Shown here: in pieces, positions 52,501-61,613 of the stretch
Layout: every line of letters starts with the position of its first letter
Numbering within the stretch: the first letter of the stretch is position 1
Source: Sisyra terminalis
Lineage: Eukaryota > Arthropoda > Insecta > Neuroptera > Sisyridae
Direction of reading: 5' to 3'
Length of the DNA: 64,000 nucleotides
Assembly (NCBI GenBank): GCA_958496175.1
Contig: OY292274.1
Span: 45,890,630 to 45,954,629, forward strand
Notes under the pieces: generated by a model
The model's database searches: none
Seen by the model: only the letters and a program-made list of their open reading frames with translations
What the model was told of the DNA's origin: nothing
Program-made: the position numbers and the translations under genes

Positions 52501-55500
52501 AGGAGGATGTGACAAATGTGTACGATGATGCCGGTGACACTGGTATAACCTCTCAAATCGACGATAATATTTATGAGAGTCCTATAAATAGTGATAAAAA
52601 TAGTGACTGTGAAAATCTCAACGGTGTAGAAATTGATACGGATTCTAATATTGATTTCCAAGAAAAATTACGAAACTGGGCTGTGAAAAATATAAACAGT
52701 CTTCAATTAAATGTTATTTCGGAGTTATTATTAATATTGAGAGATGAAGGACATCCAACATTGCCCAAAACAGCACAAGCTTTACTAGAAACTAAATCTA
52801 ACTAACTAATCTAACTGTTTTTGCCCATTCTATATTTTTCCCATTTATTAATCCCTTCTAATGCTTGTTAAGTCTTCTTCTAGTGAATAGGATAACTTTA
52901 GTTTTGTTATCATTGGTCTTTATTTTCCATTTTTTAAAAAAAAATCATTATTCTTTTTAAGGGACTATTCTGTTGGCCACTGTATCAGCTCTTCAGGAGG
53001 ATGCAAAAATTACTGTATCATCAGCATATAGGGAAAGGAAAGTTTCGGGTGTCCACGAGATATCATTTATCTATCTAATATTATAAAGAGGACAGATTTG
53101 ATTGTTTGCTTTTTATTTTAAATAGTAATAATTTAAATAGTACGTGGCCCATTGCTAAGCCCAATAACCGGCCGATGATCAACTACCATCAATCGGCCGA
53201 TGATTTGAATAATACGTGGCCCATTACTGGGCTCATTAATCGGCCGATGATCAACTGCCATTAATGGGCCGGGGTTATCATTTGTATATTCAGCCGTCCA
53301 TGGGCCATTAGAAGACGCCAATGATTGGCCGTTAATTATCATCCTTCGCCCGGCGATGGGCCATCCGAGGGCCGGTTTTCAAACTTTGTATGGGTAATAA
53401 AATTACGTACATTGATAATAATTGATTTATTTCTTTAAGTTTAACAATGAAAAGGAAGGATATTTTTTTTTAAAAGTCGGGTCATTATATTGTTAGGTAT
53501 ACTTTATCGAATAGATACATTTAAGGACCCAAAAATAATTAGATAGATATAGATAGGCACGAGTACAACCAAAATTTATTTATTTTTATAGGAGCCATGA
53601 GTGAGATGCTTTCGCCGAGTGGTAGCACCGAGTTGAGCTTTACCAGTAACAATTATCCGCCCGGATACTTCGTTCCGGATCCTCGTTTTCACAACCACTG
53701 GGGTCCAACGCCTGTCGAACACAACACCGATCATGGTAATTACCAGCCTCATTTTTTCCCACTATAAAAAACGGGAGCTTTGCAACCATTTTTAAGAGCT
53801 TGTAAAGTAGCGCTTTCGATTGTGTTTTGTTTCAAGCGATAGGTAAACGGGGCGTGGTTTATTAGAAAACATCTGCTGGTTCACACCAATCTCTTCAGTT
53901 CTAGGGCGTAGCTCCATAGTATACTGCGCGTGACAAACCACATTTTGACAAAAGAACACCACTGATTGAAATACGTGAATGATGTAGTACGTTATTGTCT
54001 GTGTGTGTATCCAACTTATTATTGCTGTCTATTATCGTTATTTGCCATTTAACCATTGTTATATGTTAGCCTATCTATTACACAAGCAATTCCCAATCGT
54101 TGTCTAACTCCTTGTTTCAACCGTTCCGCCCCTGAAAGCTTCCCTTACATCTCCCTTTTTACCTTTCTTTTATAGAATTTGCAACCGTTATACAATGTCA
54201 TCATTTCTTTGTATTTCCCAAAGCCTAAATTGAAATAAATATCAAATAAAGTTACGCTTTTTATTTGAATGCACACGCCCTTACTTAGTGTATTGAAGGG
54301 GTCGAATTTCAAATTCGAGTTTGGCTATGTTCAAAGATTGTTTCAAAAGGTGGCTTGGCTAAAATGACAAAAGAGAATCGATGGGGGAATTGGGAACCAT
54401 TTGACTGGATCATGATTAATTACTTTTTTGGCATAAAGTATGTTTTGGGGGATGATTACAAACCGTAATTTGTTTATAATTGATTTTCTAGCAATTTTGC
54501 ATCAGCAAGTTAGTCCGGATAGTACGTCGCCACCGGCGGGCGGTAGTGATTCGCCGTATGTGTCGATTTTGCCGTCCGAGGAAAATTCACCGGGACCGGA
54601 CTCAACGCGGGCGGCGCCGAGTAGTTTAATCGATGGAGTCGAGGGGGATGAAATTGAAGAGGAAGACACGGGAGCAGTGAGTGAAGAGGGAGGAAGTGGT
54701 GGTAGTTCGCATGGTCCCGGAGGACATAAAAAGCGAAAACGACGTGTGCTATTTTCAAAAGCGCAAACGTACGAGTTGGAGCGACGGTTCCGGCAACAGC
54801 GCTACTTATCGGCACCCGAACGGGAGCACTTGGCATCTATAATCCGACTCACGCCCACACAAGTCAAGATCTGGTTTCAGAATCATAGGTAGATATCTCT
54901 TAAAAATTTACACAGATCTATAGAGTCATTTGGGTCAAGTGTGCGCATTTAAGGATTTAAACCGGAGTAAAAATTAAACAATTGGGAATAAGAAAAAAAG
55001 AAACCCTGCATATGATAAAGTTTTTATTGGACTAATAATTAAATTAAGTAATGACACATAAAACATTGATTTTAAAAAAATAAAAATGGTTATTTTGAAT
55101 GATACCAAATGTGCAAATTTGACCCGTCTTGCGGATAAGTGTGCGCAATCTTTCGGATAAATGTGCGCATTTTTTATAGTTATATTGCTTAGATATCGAC
55201 TTATAAATACAAAAGCACATAAAATAAGTTGACTTAACAATACAAAATTAAAGCTAAATTCAGCGTTCCCTAATGTGGTGACCTTTTTGTAAGTTTCATT
55301 GAATAACCGAGCTACATGGTATTGGGTAATAGCCTTTTCAGGGTACGTGAATTAATCGCATGCAACAGAGTATTTAGCTTTCAGAGGACTGAACAAAAAT
55401 CTGTCCAATGGTTGTAGCTTGTGATTGCCATGTGGTGGTAATGTTAGCATACTTATATATGTTCTGCGCCAACTTACCCGGATATTTACCCCAGCCCGAG

Positions 55501-56903
55501 ATTTTTGATATATACATTGTTCAAGGGGAAAAAAATATCGGGAAGGTTTGAGCCCTTAATATTAATATTAAGAGGTCTATCATCCTTAATTTCGATTTTT
55601 TATTTGTGCTTTCATTTTTGCGTCAATGTTGTCAAATTATCAAGGTAAAAAAATCATCTTCACATATATTTATAGAAAATTAAATTCCCTACAAAAAACG
55701 TCTCTTTTGCCAGAAACGCCATTTCCGAATAATCAAGCTTTAAACATTGATATAATTTTTAGATTTATCTTCTTTATTTTAAAATTTTGTAACTAACGAA
55801 CAAATAAATATATAGAAATGAACAATATAGATTCTTGATGGGCATTTTAATGCTCTACAAAAAAGGTCTCTTAACGTTTTTACATAAAATCACTTTTACC
55901 ATTTACTATTACATTTAATTAAAGGCTTAAACCCTCCCGATATTTTTTTTTGTCACCTTGAATAATAATTTCGGTACACTTTTCAACAAAAAAAAACAGT
56001 CGATTTTTTTGGCCTAGTCTACTAAATATACCCTTAAATTATATAAAGAACAGAAAACGAGAATAACTTACTAACATGAAAAAAATGATTTATTTTGGTG
56101 ATGACAAATGTTATAGTTATAGTGCCGAATTCTAATAATTATTGTTTTAAAAAAATGAATAACACCATGTCGTGATTTTGTAGATAAATTAGTTCCTCGT
56201 TACCGTACCTTTCGGTCAACTACACATAATACGATTTATCTCTCCAATCTTTCAGGATAAACGGGATGCATACACTTACCCACTGCGCACGGTTACCCTG
56301 AATAACTATCTATCATTGTTACTGAATAAACGGCTCATGTGTACTTTAGCACACCTACAATCTGGCAACGTTGCATTTTCGACTTTGTTTTTAATTTAAT
56401 TCGCGATTAAATCGGTCCATAATTAAAATTTAGCCACAACAGAGAGAATTATACCATATTAGAATTGAATTAACAAAAATATCGCGAATTAAATTAAAAA
56501 CAAAGTCGAAAATGCAACGTTGTCAGATTGTGGGTGTGCTAAAGTACACTTGAGCCGAATAAACTAAATTGTGGCCGAAAACCATCCACGAAAAAAAAAA
56601 CAAATTGTTCTTATTTGAAATATTTTTTATAGGTATAAGACGAAAAGGGCGCAACATGAGAAGGGGATGCATGAAGTGGGGCCGCATGGGGCCGGTGGGG
56701 CTACCGTCCAACAGTCGCCGAGACGAGTCGCGGTGCCGGTTTTGGTTCGGGACGGTAAGCCATGTTTAGGCGGCGGCGCCACACCAACCAACAACGGCAA
56801 ATCGTCCATGGACCACGGACCCCCACCACCTCCACATCCACATCTAGTCAACCCGTATACACATCCCCTTCTCCACAGTCAACCACCGCGGGGATGGTGG
56901 TGA
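34467..56903 (+). CDS. vnd: NK2-class homeobox transcription factor, ventral nervous system defective
   Basis: Nuclear DNA-binding regulator of ventral neuroectoderm identity in insects (NKX2-2 in vertebrates). Exons: 34467-34561, 41137-41388, 50203-50366, 53592-53735, 54492-54888, 56633-56903. Total 1,323 nt, 440 residues, all phases consistent. The TN repressor motif FHISDILDL lies near residue 131. SPDSTSP and an acidic [11 protein letters not shown] precede the homeodomain (residues about 299-358). The homeodomain has F8, W48, N51, H52 and the NK2-diagnostic Tyr54 in WFQNHRYKTKR. The NK2-specific domain [15 protein letters not shown] is at about 381, and a His/Pro-rich tail ends at TGA 56,901. 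Exons 3-6 are near certain. The two 5' exons rest on phase fit and one remembered motif. The 397-bp and 271-bp exons split the codon for Arg53 of the homeodomain. Confidence 0.93.
35489..35693. mobile_element. hAT-type MITE
   Basis: Ends AGTGTTTCTTAACCAGAGG at the left and the complement of CAGTGTTTCTTTACC at the right (35,679-35,693). Internal GGGGTGCG motifs. It is about 205 bp, with an imperfect 8-bp flank match (5 of 8). It lies in vnd intron 1. Confidence 0.6.
35745..35910 (+). repeat. tRNA-derived SINE, best-preserved copy
   Basis: The A-box region GTGAGTGGTCAAGGTGG and B-box GGTTCGGGTCTC form the tRNA-like RNA polymerase III promoter. The body follows with GAGCAAATTTTCGATATTTC, then TATTAACCCTAGAGTCGC. 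The 3' tail is CCTTAGTAGCTATAAAGCG then ACGGTAAATAACA. The tail is shared with the copies at 59.0 and 61.0 kb. Confidence 0.75.
35911..40619. other. vnd intron 1, no recognised element
   Basis: AT-rich intronic DNA without coding signals. A 141-codon minus-strand open frame at 36,338-36,763 lacks any family resemblance and is read as chance. A fragment at 38,850-38,900 (CAGCGGTGTCCATACGATTT then GTGGAGGGTCACATTT) looks like one end of a hAT element, but I found no partner end. Enhancers may be present; none can be named by eye. Confidence 0.4.
40620..41060. promoter_or_regulatory. GC-rich island, candidate internal vnd promoter
   Basis: An abrupt GC- and CpG-rich block between AT-rich flanks, with no repeats and open frames on both strands that match no family. 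It ends just before the GC-rich vnd exon. A GTAAGA donor at 41,105 (after CCGAATGT) could end a non-coding first exon. Such an exon would splice into 41,137 or 50,203, with translation starting at ATG 50,216 ([11 protein letters not shown]) if it joins 50,203. It could equally be a conserved enhancer. Confidence 0.35.
41137..41388 (+). CDS. vnd: vnd GC-rich coding exon (predicted, possible cassette)
   Basis: 252 bp, opened by CTTTTTTTAG acceptor and closed by a GTTAGT donor at 41,389. It is an exact multiple of three with phase 2 at both ends. The open frame has no ATG, as expected of an internal exon. From about 41,205 it turns strongly GC-rich and encodes Gly/Ala-rich sequence, then [14 protein letters not shown] and ALPPG just before the junction with [15 protein letters not shown]. 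From memory, Drosophila Vnd has a similar Trp-Ser-Pro / Pro-Trp / Ala-Leu-Leu segment and ALPG immediately before [11 protein letters not shown]. The first 22 codons are AT-rich and less convincing, so the true acceptor may lie closer to 41,200. Confidence 0.65.
42360..42838. mobile_element. Tc1/mariner-like non-autonomous element
   Basis: Starts CAGTGATACCTCGAAATAAG and ends with the diverged complement ATTTGGAGGTACCATTG. Internal repeats of GCTCGTATTTCA/AAATACGAGC-type sequence occur near both ends. The left flank is TA; the right is CA, so the duplication is imperfect. Confidence 0.55.
42839..45766. other. vnd intron 2, first part: no clear element
   Basis: AT-rich. A mildly GC-richer patch at 43,990-44,340 holds overlapping open frames on both strands (one reads [15 protein letters not shown]). 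It shows no family match and no splice context, so I do not call a gene. Confidence 0.4.
45767..45969. mobile_element. hAT-type MITE
   Basis: Left end CAGGATTGTCAAACATAAGG followed by CCCGCGGGCCGTATGG; right end GGATAACCCTG, an imperfect complement. The flanking octamers ATGTACGT and ATATAAGT match at 6 of 8 positions. 203 bp. Confidence 0.6.
47313..47367 (+). repeat. Short tandem repeat, TAGATACAAAT units
   Basis: Five successive units of 10-12 bp built on TAGATACAAA. A short (TA)n run is also present near 47,721-47,742. Confidence 0.8.
48509..48888. mobile_element. Probable solo LTR
   Basis: About 380 bp beginning TGTTACGTTTTTACG and ending CCGTAACA, so the ends are short inverted TGTTACG/CGTAACA as in many Gypsy LTRs. 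It contains a TATA-like TTATTTATATAATTATT and then a GC-richer segment rich in GTTCTGGAA/TTCGAATGTT repeats. A GTAC lies just outside each end, but offset on the right, so the target duplication is unproven. No internal retroviral coding region adjoins it. Confidence 0.5.
49432..49652. mobile_element. Palindromic MITE, copy J
   Basis: A diverged copy: left CATGTCTATTAGCAACGTTG, right TAACGTTACAAAAAGGGACAT. The flanks GAAATTTA and GAAATTTT match at 7 of 8. It lies 550 bp upstream of the vnd TN-motif exon. Confidence 0.65.
51115..51740 (-). mobile_element. Tc1-like transposon relic
   Basis: Perfect outer repeats CAGTCCCTGGCCA / TGGCCAGGGACTG with TA on both sides, 626 bp. The minus strand retains transposase C-terminal pieces: [10 protein letters not shown] (the D-x-N-P-I-E-N-x-W-x-x-L-K segment, with the Asp region damaged) and [19 protein letters not shown]. 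It is non-functional. It lies in vnd intron 3. Confidence 0.8.
51983..53396 (+). mobile_element. TIR element with GGCCGAT palindromes, unclassified
   Basis: The ends are TACCCATACGAAGT at 51,983 and the complement TACCCATACAAAGT ending at 53,396. They could be read as CCCATAC repeats flanked by TA. Within 350 bp of the left end and 260 bp of the right end the motif (A)TCGGCCGAT / ATGGGCC(A/G) recurs at least ten times in both orientations. It carries one transposon-protein exon (52,457-52,805). A small retroposon tail fragment lies at about 53,070-53,110. It lies in vnd intron 3. Confidence 0.75.
52457..52805 (+). pseudogene. Transposon protein exon in the GGCCGAT element
   Basis: Open frame from an AAAATAG acceptor (TTGCCAACAACAAAG follows) to a TAA at 52,803, with no starting ATG, so it is an internal/terminal exon. 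The N-terminal half is acidic ([20 protein letters not shown]). The C-terminal half is [20 protein letters not shown] then [20 protein letters not shown]. From memory, this LRxWA...LLxILR..G...LP.TA.xLL motif occurs at the start of large insect and cnidarian transposon proteins of uncertain family. The rest of that protein is absent here. Confidence 0.45.
54889..55513. other. vnd intron 5, first part
   Basis: AT-rich, with three GTGTGCGCA(T/A)T-type motifs at about 54,940, 55,140 and 55,160. They are probably debris of a repeat; no ends were found. Confidence 0.35.
55514..55966. mobile_element. Inverted-repeat element, about 450 bp
   Basis: Arms 55,514-55,560 and 55,917-55,966 are complementary over about 47 bp (TTCAAGGGGAAAAAAATATC, then GGAAGGTTTGAGCC). 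No transposase frame is seen. It lies in vnd intron 5. Confidence 0.55.
56333..56555. mobile_element. Palindromic MITE, copy K (youngest-looking)
   Basis: Near-perfect palindrome: GGCTCATGTGTACTTTAGC at the left and GCTAAAGTACACTTGAGCC at the right. It is flanked by GAATAAAC on both sides, a perfect 8-bp target duplication. It ends 77 bp before the acceptor of the last vnd exon. Confidence 0.88.
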
Positions 56904-57188
56904 AACTTTCCCATCGATTCCTTTTCTTTTCGATTTCCACCCGAAAAAACAAAAGCGAAACTTAGATAAAAACTTCGTTAATTTCCCTGTTTTTTTTTCG
57001 GTTTATGTGTGTTTGCGAGTATGAAAGTGTTGTGTCTGAATCTGTAGTCTGAATGAACTTAATTGTAGATACATTTCCAATAACTAAATCGTAACTAATG
57101 TATAGTAATTAATTTAGGAAGAAAATCGTAGTTCTCTTTAAAAAATTAGTTGAAAAGAATATGTAAATTTTATTGCCCAAAATAGAAA

Positions 57189-57194
57189 AATAAA
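57189..57194 (+). terminator. vnd: Candidate vnd polyadenylation signal
   Basis: AATAAA about 285 bp after the vnd stop codon, the first canonical hexamer downstream. Another possible signal occurs near 57,265. Confidence 0.4.
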
Positions 57195-57199
57195 ATATA

Positions 57200-58258
57200 G
57201 CAATTTTCCATAATTTAATTTTTTTGTTTCTATTTGTAATTTATTTCATTTTTTTTTAAAGTAAAGAAATAAAAAAATAACTATAATTTATTGATGTTTC
57301 TTAACCTTCAACCCATTTTCTTTTTATAGATGATATATTTTTTTTTTGCATTTAATCTAGTTTCTATAGTAACCAGTAGGTAGGCTATATATTAATTAGG
57401 AATCACGTGGCACGAAATCACGGCCGACTTGATGGAAAATGTGATTACTTAAAAAAAATGATACAAATAATTAGTAACAACGACAGAAGGACATATTATA
57501 TGCCATGATAAGGGTGTGATAAGATTTCAATAATCGAAGTGATTTCACCTCCGTGCTAGTAGGTAAGTATAAAAGTTTTAGATAACTTTCATTTTTTTTA
57601 AAGTTAATACAATCTAAATAGAGCAATTTATAAAAGTAATTTCTAGGAAGGATATTTGTAAAGTGTAACCGAAGAAAAACAATTTTTGATAATTATTTAT
57701 TAAGGGATAGGCGATTTTGTATCGCACATTTTTACATGCGGTAGTACATAGGTATATCGATAGATATAAGTATTTGATAGATATTTCGTTATTAATTTTT
57801 TTTTCCGAATTTTATGACCGTATTTGATATTTTTTGTACAGCTTGTAAGCGTTAAATTAACAAAATATTAAAGAAGGAAGCGATGGGACTGTAGTCTACT
57901 TAGGTTGTTAAATCCAGATTTAGATGTAGCTGATCACTGGACTCTTATATCCAGTGCAATATAGTTGGTATATAAAAAGCAATAATGCCGAAATGTTCTT
58001 CAAGTTTCTTTAATCATTGACCACTATCAACTGTAAACCTTTATTCTTAAAATCAATAAGCATTATAGATCATTGTTATTACACATTCCTTCATTTTTTT
58101 AGGTAATGTAATTTGGATGAAAATATCTTTCTATTACATAAAAGAAAATGATTTACCTACTTATATATGAACGGGTATTTTTCGATAGTGAATATATTAA
58201 CAATATTCACTTTAAGGTAAAATATATAAAGAGTTAAAACTGTTAAAACGCGGAACCA
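57200..58258. other. 3' flank of vnd, nothing recognised
   Basis: AT-rich DNA without open frames resembling proteins or clear terminal repeats. Confidence 0.4.
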
Positions 58259-58936
58259 TCCATAAATTACGTCACACAAAATTTTACGGCTTTAATACCC
58301 CCCCCCATATGCCTATGTCATAGATGGTCACATTTTTGAAACCCCCTCCCTCTTACTGTGACGTAATACATACTTTAATTTTAGAATTATAAAGAAATAA
58401 AAAGAAACAGCAGTTTTAATTTTTTTAGTTCGATTTACCAATAAATATAATACCAATAGATAAACCAATAAATATTGAATAAACTCATAAAAAAGTCAAA
58501 TATTTTATATCATAGACCAGTGGTACTTCACCGGGGCTCAATCGTACCCCAGGAGCTCAGTGAGTCAGTCTCGCGGGTTCGACGGAGATCAAGAGTCACC
58601 CCCAACTCATATAACCAATGTACAAATATATATCTGTTTTAAATTTGAAAAATTCATATTTTATTTTTCCAATTAAGAAGGGTTCGGTGGTGCATATATG
58701 AAACTGGTGGGGGTCAGTATCTTCAACAAGGTTAAGAACCATTATAATAGACAAAACGAAAGACTTATTAAAAAACGATAAACTACTGTTTATGTTAATA
58801 AGTTTAAAACTTAATTATTTTGTGTTTCTGGACTTTAATATCTTAAATTTTAATATAAGACGTCATAAAGCTTTTGAGCTTCCTTGGCCCTTGTCAAATT
58901 TTATTGACTTCCCCCCCGCGTGACGTAATTTATATA
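58259..58936. mobile_element. hAT-type non-autonomous element with a nested second element
   Basis: Ends TCCATAAATTACGTCAC and the complement of TATATAAATTACGTCAC. The flanking octamers CGGAACCA and CGGATACA match at 6 of 8 positions. C-rich tracts (CCCCCCCC) lie just inside both ends. Within it, 58,516-58,747 starts CAGTGGTACTTCACC and ends GGTTAAGAACCATTA, a second, Charlie-like hAT fragment. Confidence 0.6.
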
Positions 58937-58989
58937 CGGATACAAGGTAAAAGGAAAAAGACATATCAATGCAATTTATATCAAAGTAT

Positions 58990-59122
58990 CAGAATAAAAG
59001 TTAGAATCGAATCTTGTAGCGAGCAAATTTTTGATATTTCTCAATTTACGGATTTCAATTAACTCTAGAGTCACTAAAGACCTTGGTAGTTATTAAGCGA
59101 CGGTAAATAATAATAAAAAAAT
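58990..59122 (+). repeat. tRNA-derived SINE, 5'-truncated
   Basis: Remnant B-box GAATCGAATCTTG, body GAGCAAATTTTTGATATTTC, CTCTAGAGTCACTAAAGACC, and tail TTGGTAGTTATTAAGCGACG then GTAAATAATAATAAAA. Confidence 0.7.
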
Positions 59123-59329
59123 GCAATAAAAATAAAGAAAAAAACTTGATAAAATATATATAGTAGGAATTATGTTACTAATTATAAATAATTTTTTTAT
59201 CAAATGAAATTCAAATATTTCTTAAAATTAAATCAATATTTATTATTTTTTCGCTCTTCTTTTTTTTTCGTTTTGTTTCTAAGTACAATAAAAAACCAAG
59301 TATCCAAACAAATTGTGTTGGCGACAATC

Positions 59330-60050
59330 AAATAATGGTCCCGTGACTTGATCCATTTACCGGAAATGTTTTACGTACAAGCCACTTAACGGGTACGGGG
59401 TGGCTCGATTGATCTATGCGACCGTGCCACCGTTAAAGGGTTGATAAGACCACGCGATGTTCCACTCACCCCCTAATTTCTAGACTATTAGCGACAATAA
59501 ATTTAATATAAAACCTGATTTCGTGATAGTTTTCGATATCGAGTTGTGCTCGTCTCTTTTTCCCGTGAGGCTCAAATGTCGGGGGTGTTGTCGGTTTTAA
59601 ATTGATTTAATTTATCAGCGTCGTTTTTTTGAATCGATTTTTTGTTATGAAATTATGTCATTAAGGGCAGCAGTTTGCGTGACTTGTCCGATAATGATGG
59701 CAAGTGTGATCCCGATTCTCATGACCTCTGTGTCGCAATTTCCCTGGGAATTTTTTACGAGTTGGAAAAGCGTCGTTTACGTTGGGTTCGATGTGTCCGA
59801 AGTGCCGCAAACAGACGTATCCTGTGACATCAATTCCGGGCACAATTGAGACACAAAGCTTCCGGGATGTCATTTCGTTGGACGTATCATTCCCGTTACC
59901 GATTTTCAACCCTCGGCCGAACAATGTGTATGGGTGCACGAGCCGTGTTTTGATGCGACGTCGATTACAACGTATTCGATTGCTCCCTTTTTCCCGTTTT
60001 CTTCTCCCTGCGTTCCATGTCGAGCCTGGACCAATTGACGCATAAGTAAT
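59330..60050. other. GC-richer unique island, function unknown
   Basis: Base composition rises clearly against the surroundings, with no repeat structure. Overlapping open frames exist on both strands (minus 59,661-60,203, 180 codons; plus 59,782-60,045), and none resembles a known domain. It could be an untranslated exon, a long non-coding RNA promoter, or an enhancer downstream of vnd. Confidence 0.3.
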
Positions 60051-60984
60051 TCTTTCAGATACATCAACTTTTTTTTTTGGGAAACATACGAAAAAAGTAA
60101 AAAAAGAACAGACAATTTCCAATAAATTGATTAAACTCAGTTTAACGAACCAAAGCAAATTCGTTTTTATTATTTTCGTAAAAATTTCTACCAAGTAAAG
60201 CACTTACTAATATTAAATTCAAACATATCATTCGCTTGACTTAAGCCAAAAATAAATAGAAACTCTTCGCATTTTTGGATTTATTTTCAAACAAAGAATT
60301 TGAGTAATATGTTTTTATTTTTACCGCCTGAAAAGTTTTGAATCAAACTTTTGAGTTTAAGTCATTTCATTCAATTAATAATAAGCCGCGTCTTTGCTTT
60401 TACATTTTAAAGGTAAATGGCCCTAATGACCTATTCGAGATAAATATTTAATTGAAATCAGAATCCTTTGTCCATTTAAAGTGGCTTTGGAGGTAATTTT
60501 TATTCATTAGATTATATTAATTCATTAAGACTTCATAAGAGTATGTGTAATGTGTATCTAAGACTTTATACATACCTAATGTGTTTAAGAGGAAAATAAC
60601 GTTAATCTTTGCACGCATTAAGTCCTACAAATAATTAACAGGAACTACACAGGATTTAGTCTTCTGAAAAAATAAGAAGAAGAATGTTAATGTCTTTTTT
60701 TTAAAGTATTTTTTGATTTTTTTTCTTTTTGATGGTTGGTCAAAGGAAATTGTTGAGATGACTTGCAATGATGATAAATTATCGTGATTTATCAACACAA
60801 ACCAATTTTATGGGCAATAATGAAAAAGTGAGTTATGATTTCATTCCTAGTAAAATAGAAATATGTCTGGCTTAATTAAATCGCGATAAAGAGTAAAAAA
60901 ATAATTATCCTACCTTCGGAATATTTGAGATTTGAAACATTTATAAATGACTTACTTATTTTCTCAGAGCTTTTCTTAATTGTT
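60051..60984. other. Intergenic, nothing recognised
   Basis: AT-rich DNA with no gene, no clear repeat ends and no tRNA. Confidence 0.4.
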
Positions 60985-61150
60985 ATGTACCGTCGCTATA
61001 TTTAACTCCTAAGGTCTTTTCGCGACTCTAGGGTTAATGAAAATCCATAAGCGAGAAATATCGAAAATTTACTTAAATCGAGAATCGAACCCAACACTTA
61101 CCAATTTTGGAGTGGTCATCTATACCACTCGGCCACCAGTAGGCTCTACA
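60985..61150 (-). repeat. tRNA-derived SINE, near-complete
   Basis: On the minus strand: head with GAGTGGTATAGATGACCACTC, B-box GGGTTCGATTCTCG, body with GATATTTCTCGCTTATGG, CCCTAGAGTCGCGAAAAGAC, and tail CCTTAGGAGTTAAATATAGC then GACGGTA. Confidence 0.7.
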
Positions 61151-61339
61151 GGGAATTTTTGTTTCGATAATTAGTAATTTTCAGACATTTGATAGAAGTT
61201 AAACTATTCCATTTCCTAACAATTTTTGATTCATCTAGGTACATACGTATATTAACGAAATCAAATTTGCAAATTTTAATGGGAGATCGTGTATTTCCTT
61301 AATAAACAATGATAATAATCAATAAAATAATTACGTTCC

Positions 61340-61440
61340 ACTATGAATAATAATTCCGTGGAGCATGATTGAACCCACAACACATAGAACATACTGGAAC
61401 ACATTTTGACCGCCCAAATCACAGTACCCGATAATCAAAC
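61340..61440 (-). repeat. tRNA-like sequence, degenerate
   Basis: The minus strand reads GATTTGGGCGGTCAAAATGT, then GTGGGTTCAATCATGC. These resemble A and B boxes. There is no convincing cloverleaf. Confidence 0.3.
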
Positions 61441-61613
61441 CCTGGCAAATATTAAATAGATATGATGTTTTAAAATCCCAAAAGCGTTGTCGTAAAGCTT
61501 TTTCTACAAAAAGTTCATCATTCTAATGTCTCTTTGGTATAATTATTATAGCATAGCTGAATCGTAATAGGAATAGGAAAGGCTTGCGAGGCTTGACAGG
61601 AATAATGATAGTA

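Noticed and set aside
53133..53342. 69-codon minus-strand repetitive protein (NGP/DHRP repeats)
   Set aside because: Translation of the GGCCGAT palindromic array at the transposon end; the repeats exist at DNA level on both strands.
54510..54836. 108-codon minus-strand frame
   Set aside because: Antisense shadow of the vnd homeobox exon.
56627..56965. Several extra open frames around the last vnd exon
   Set aside because: Alternative frames of the GC-rich coding exon. Only the frame continuing the homeodomain (RYKTKRAQ) is real.
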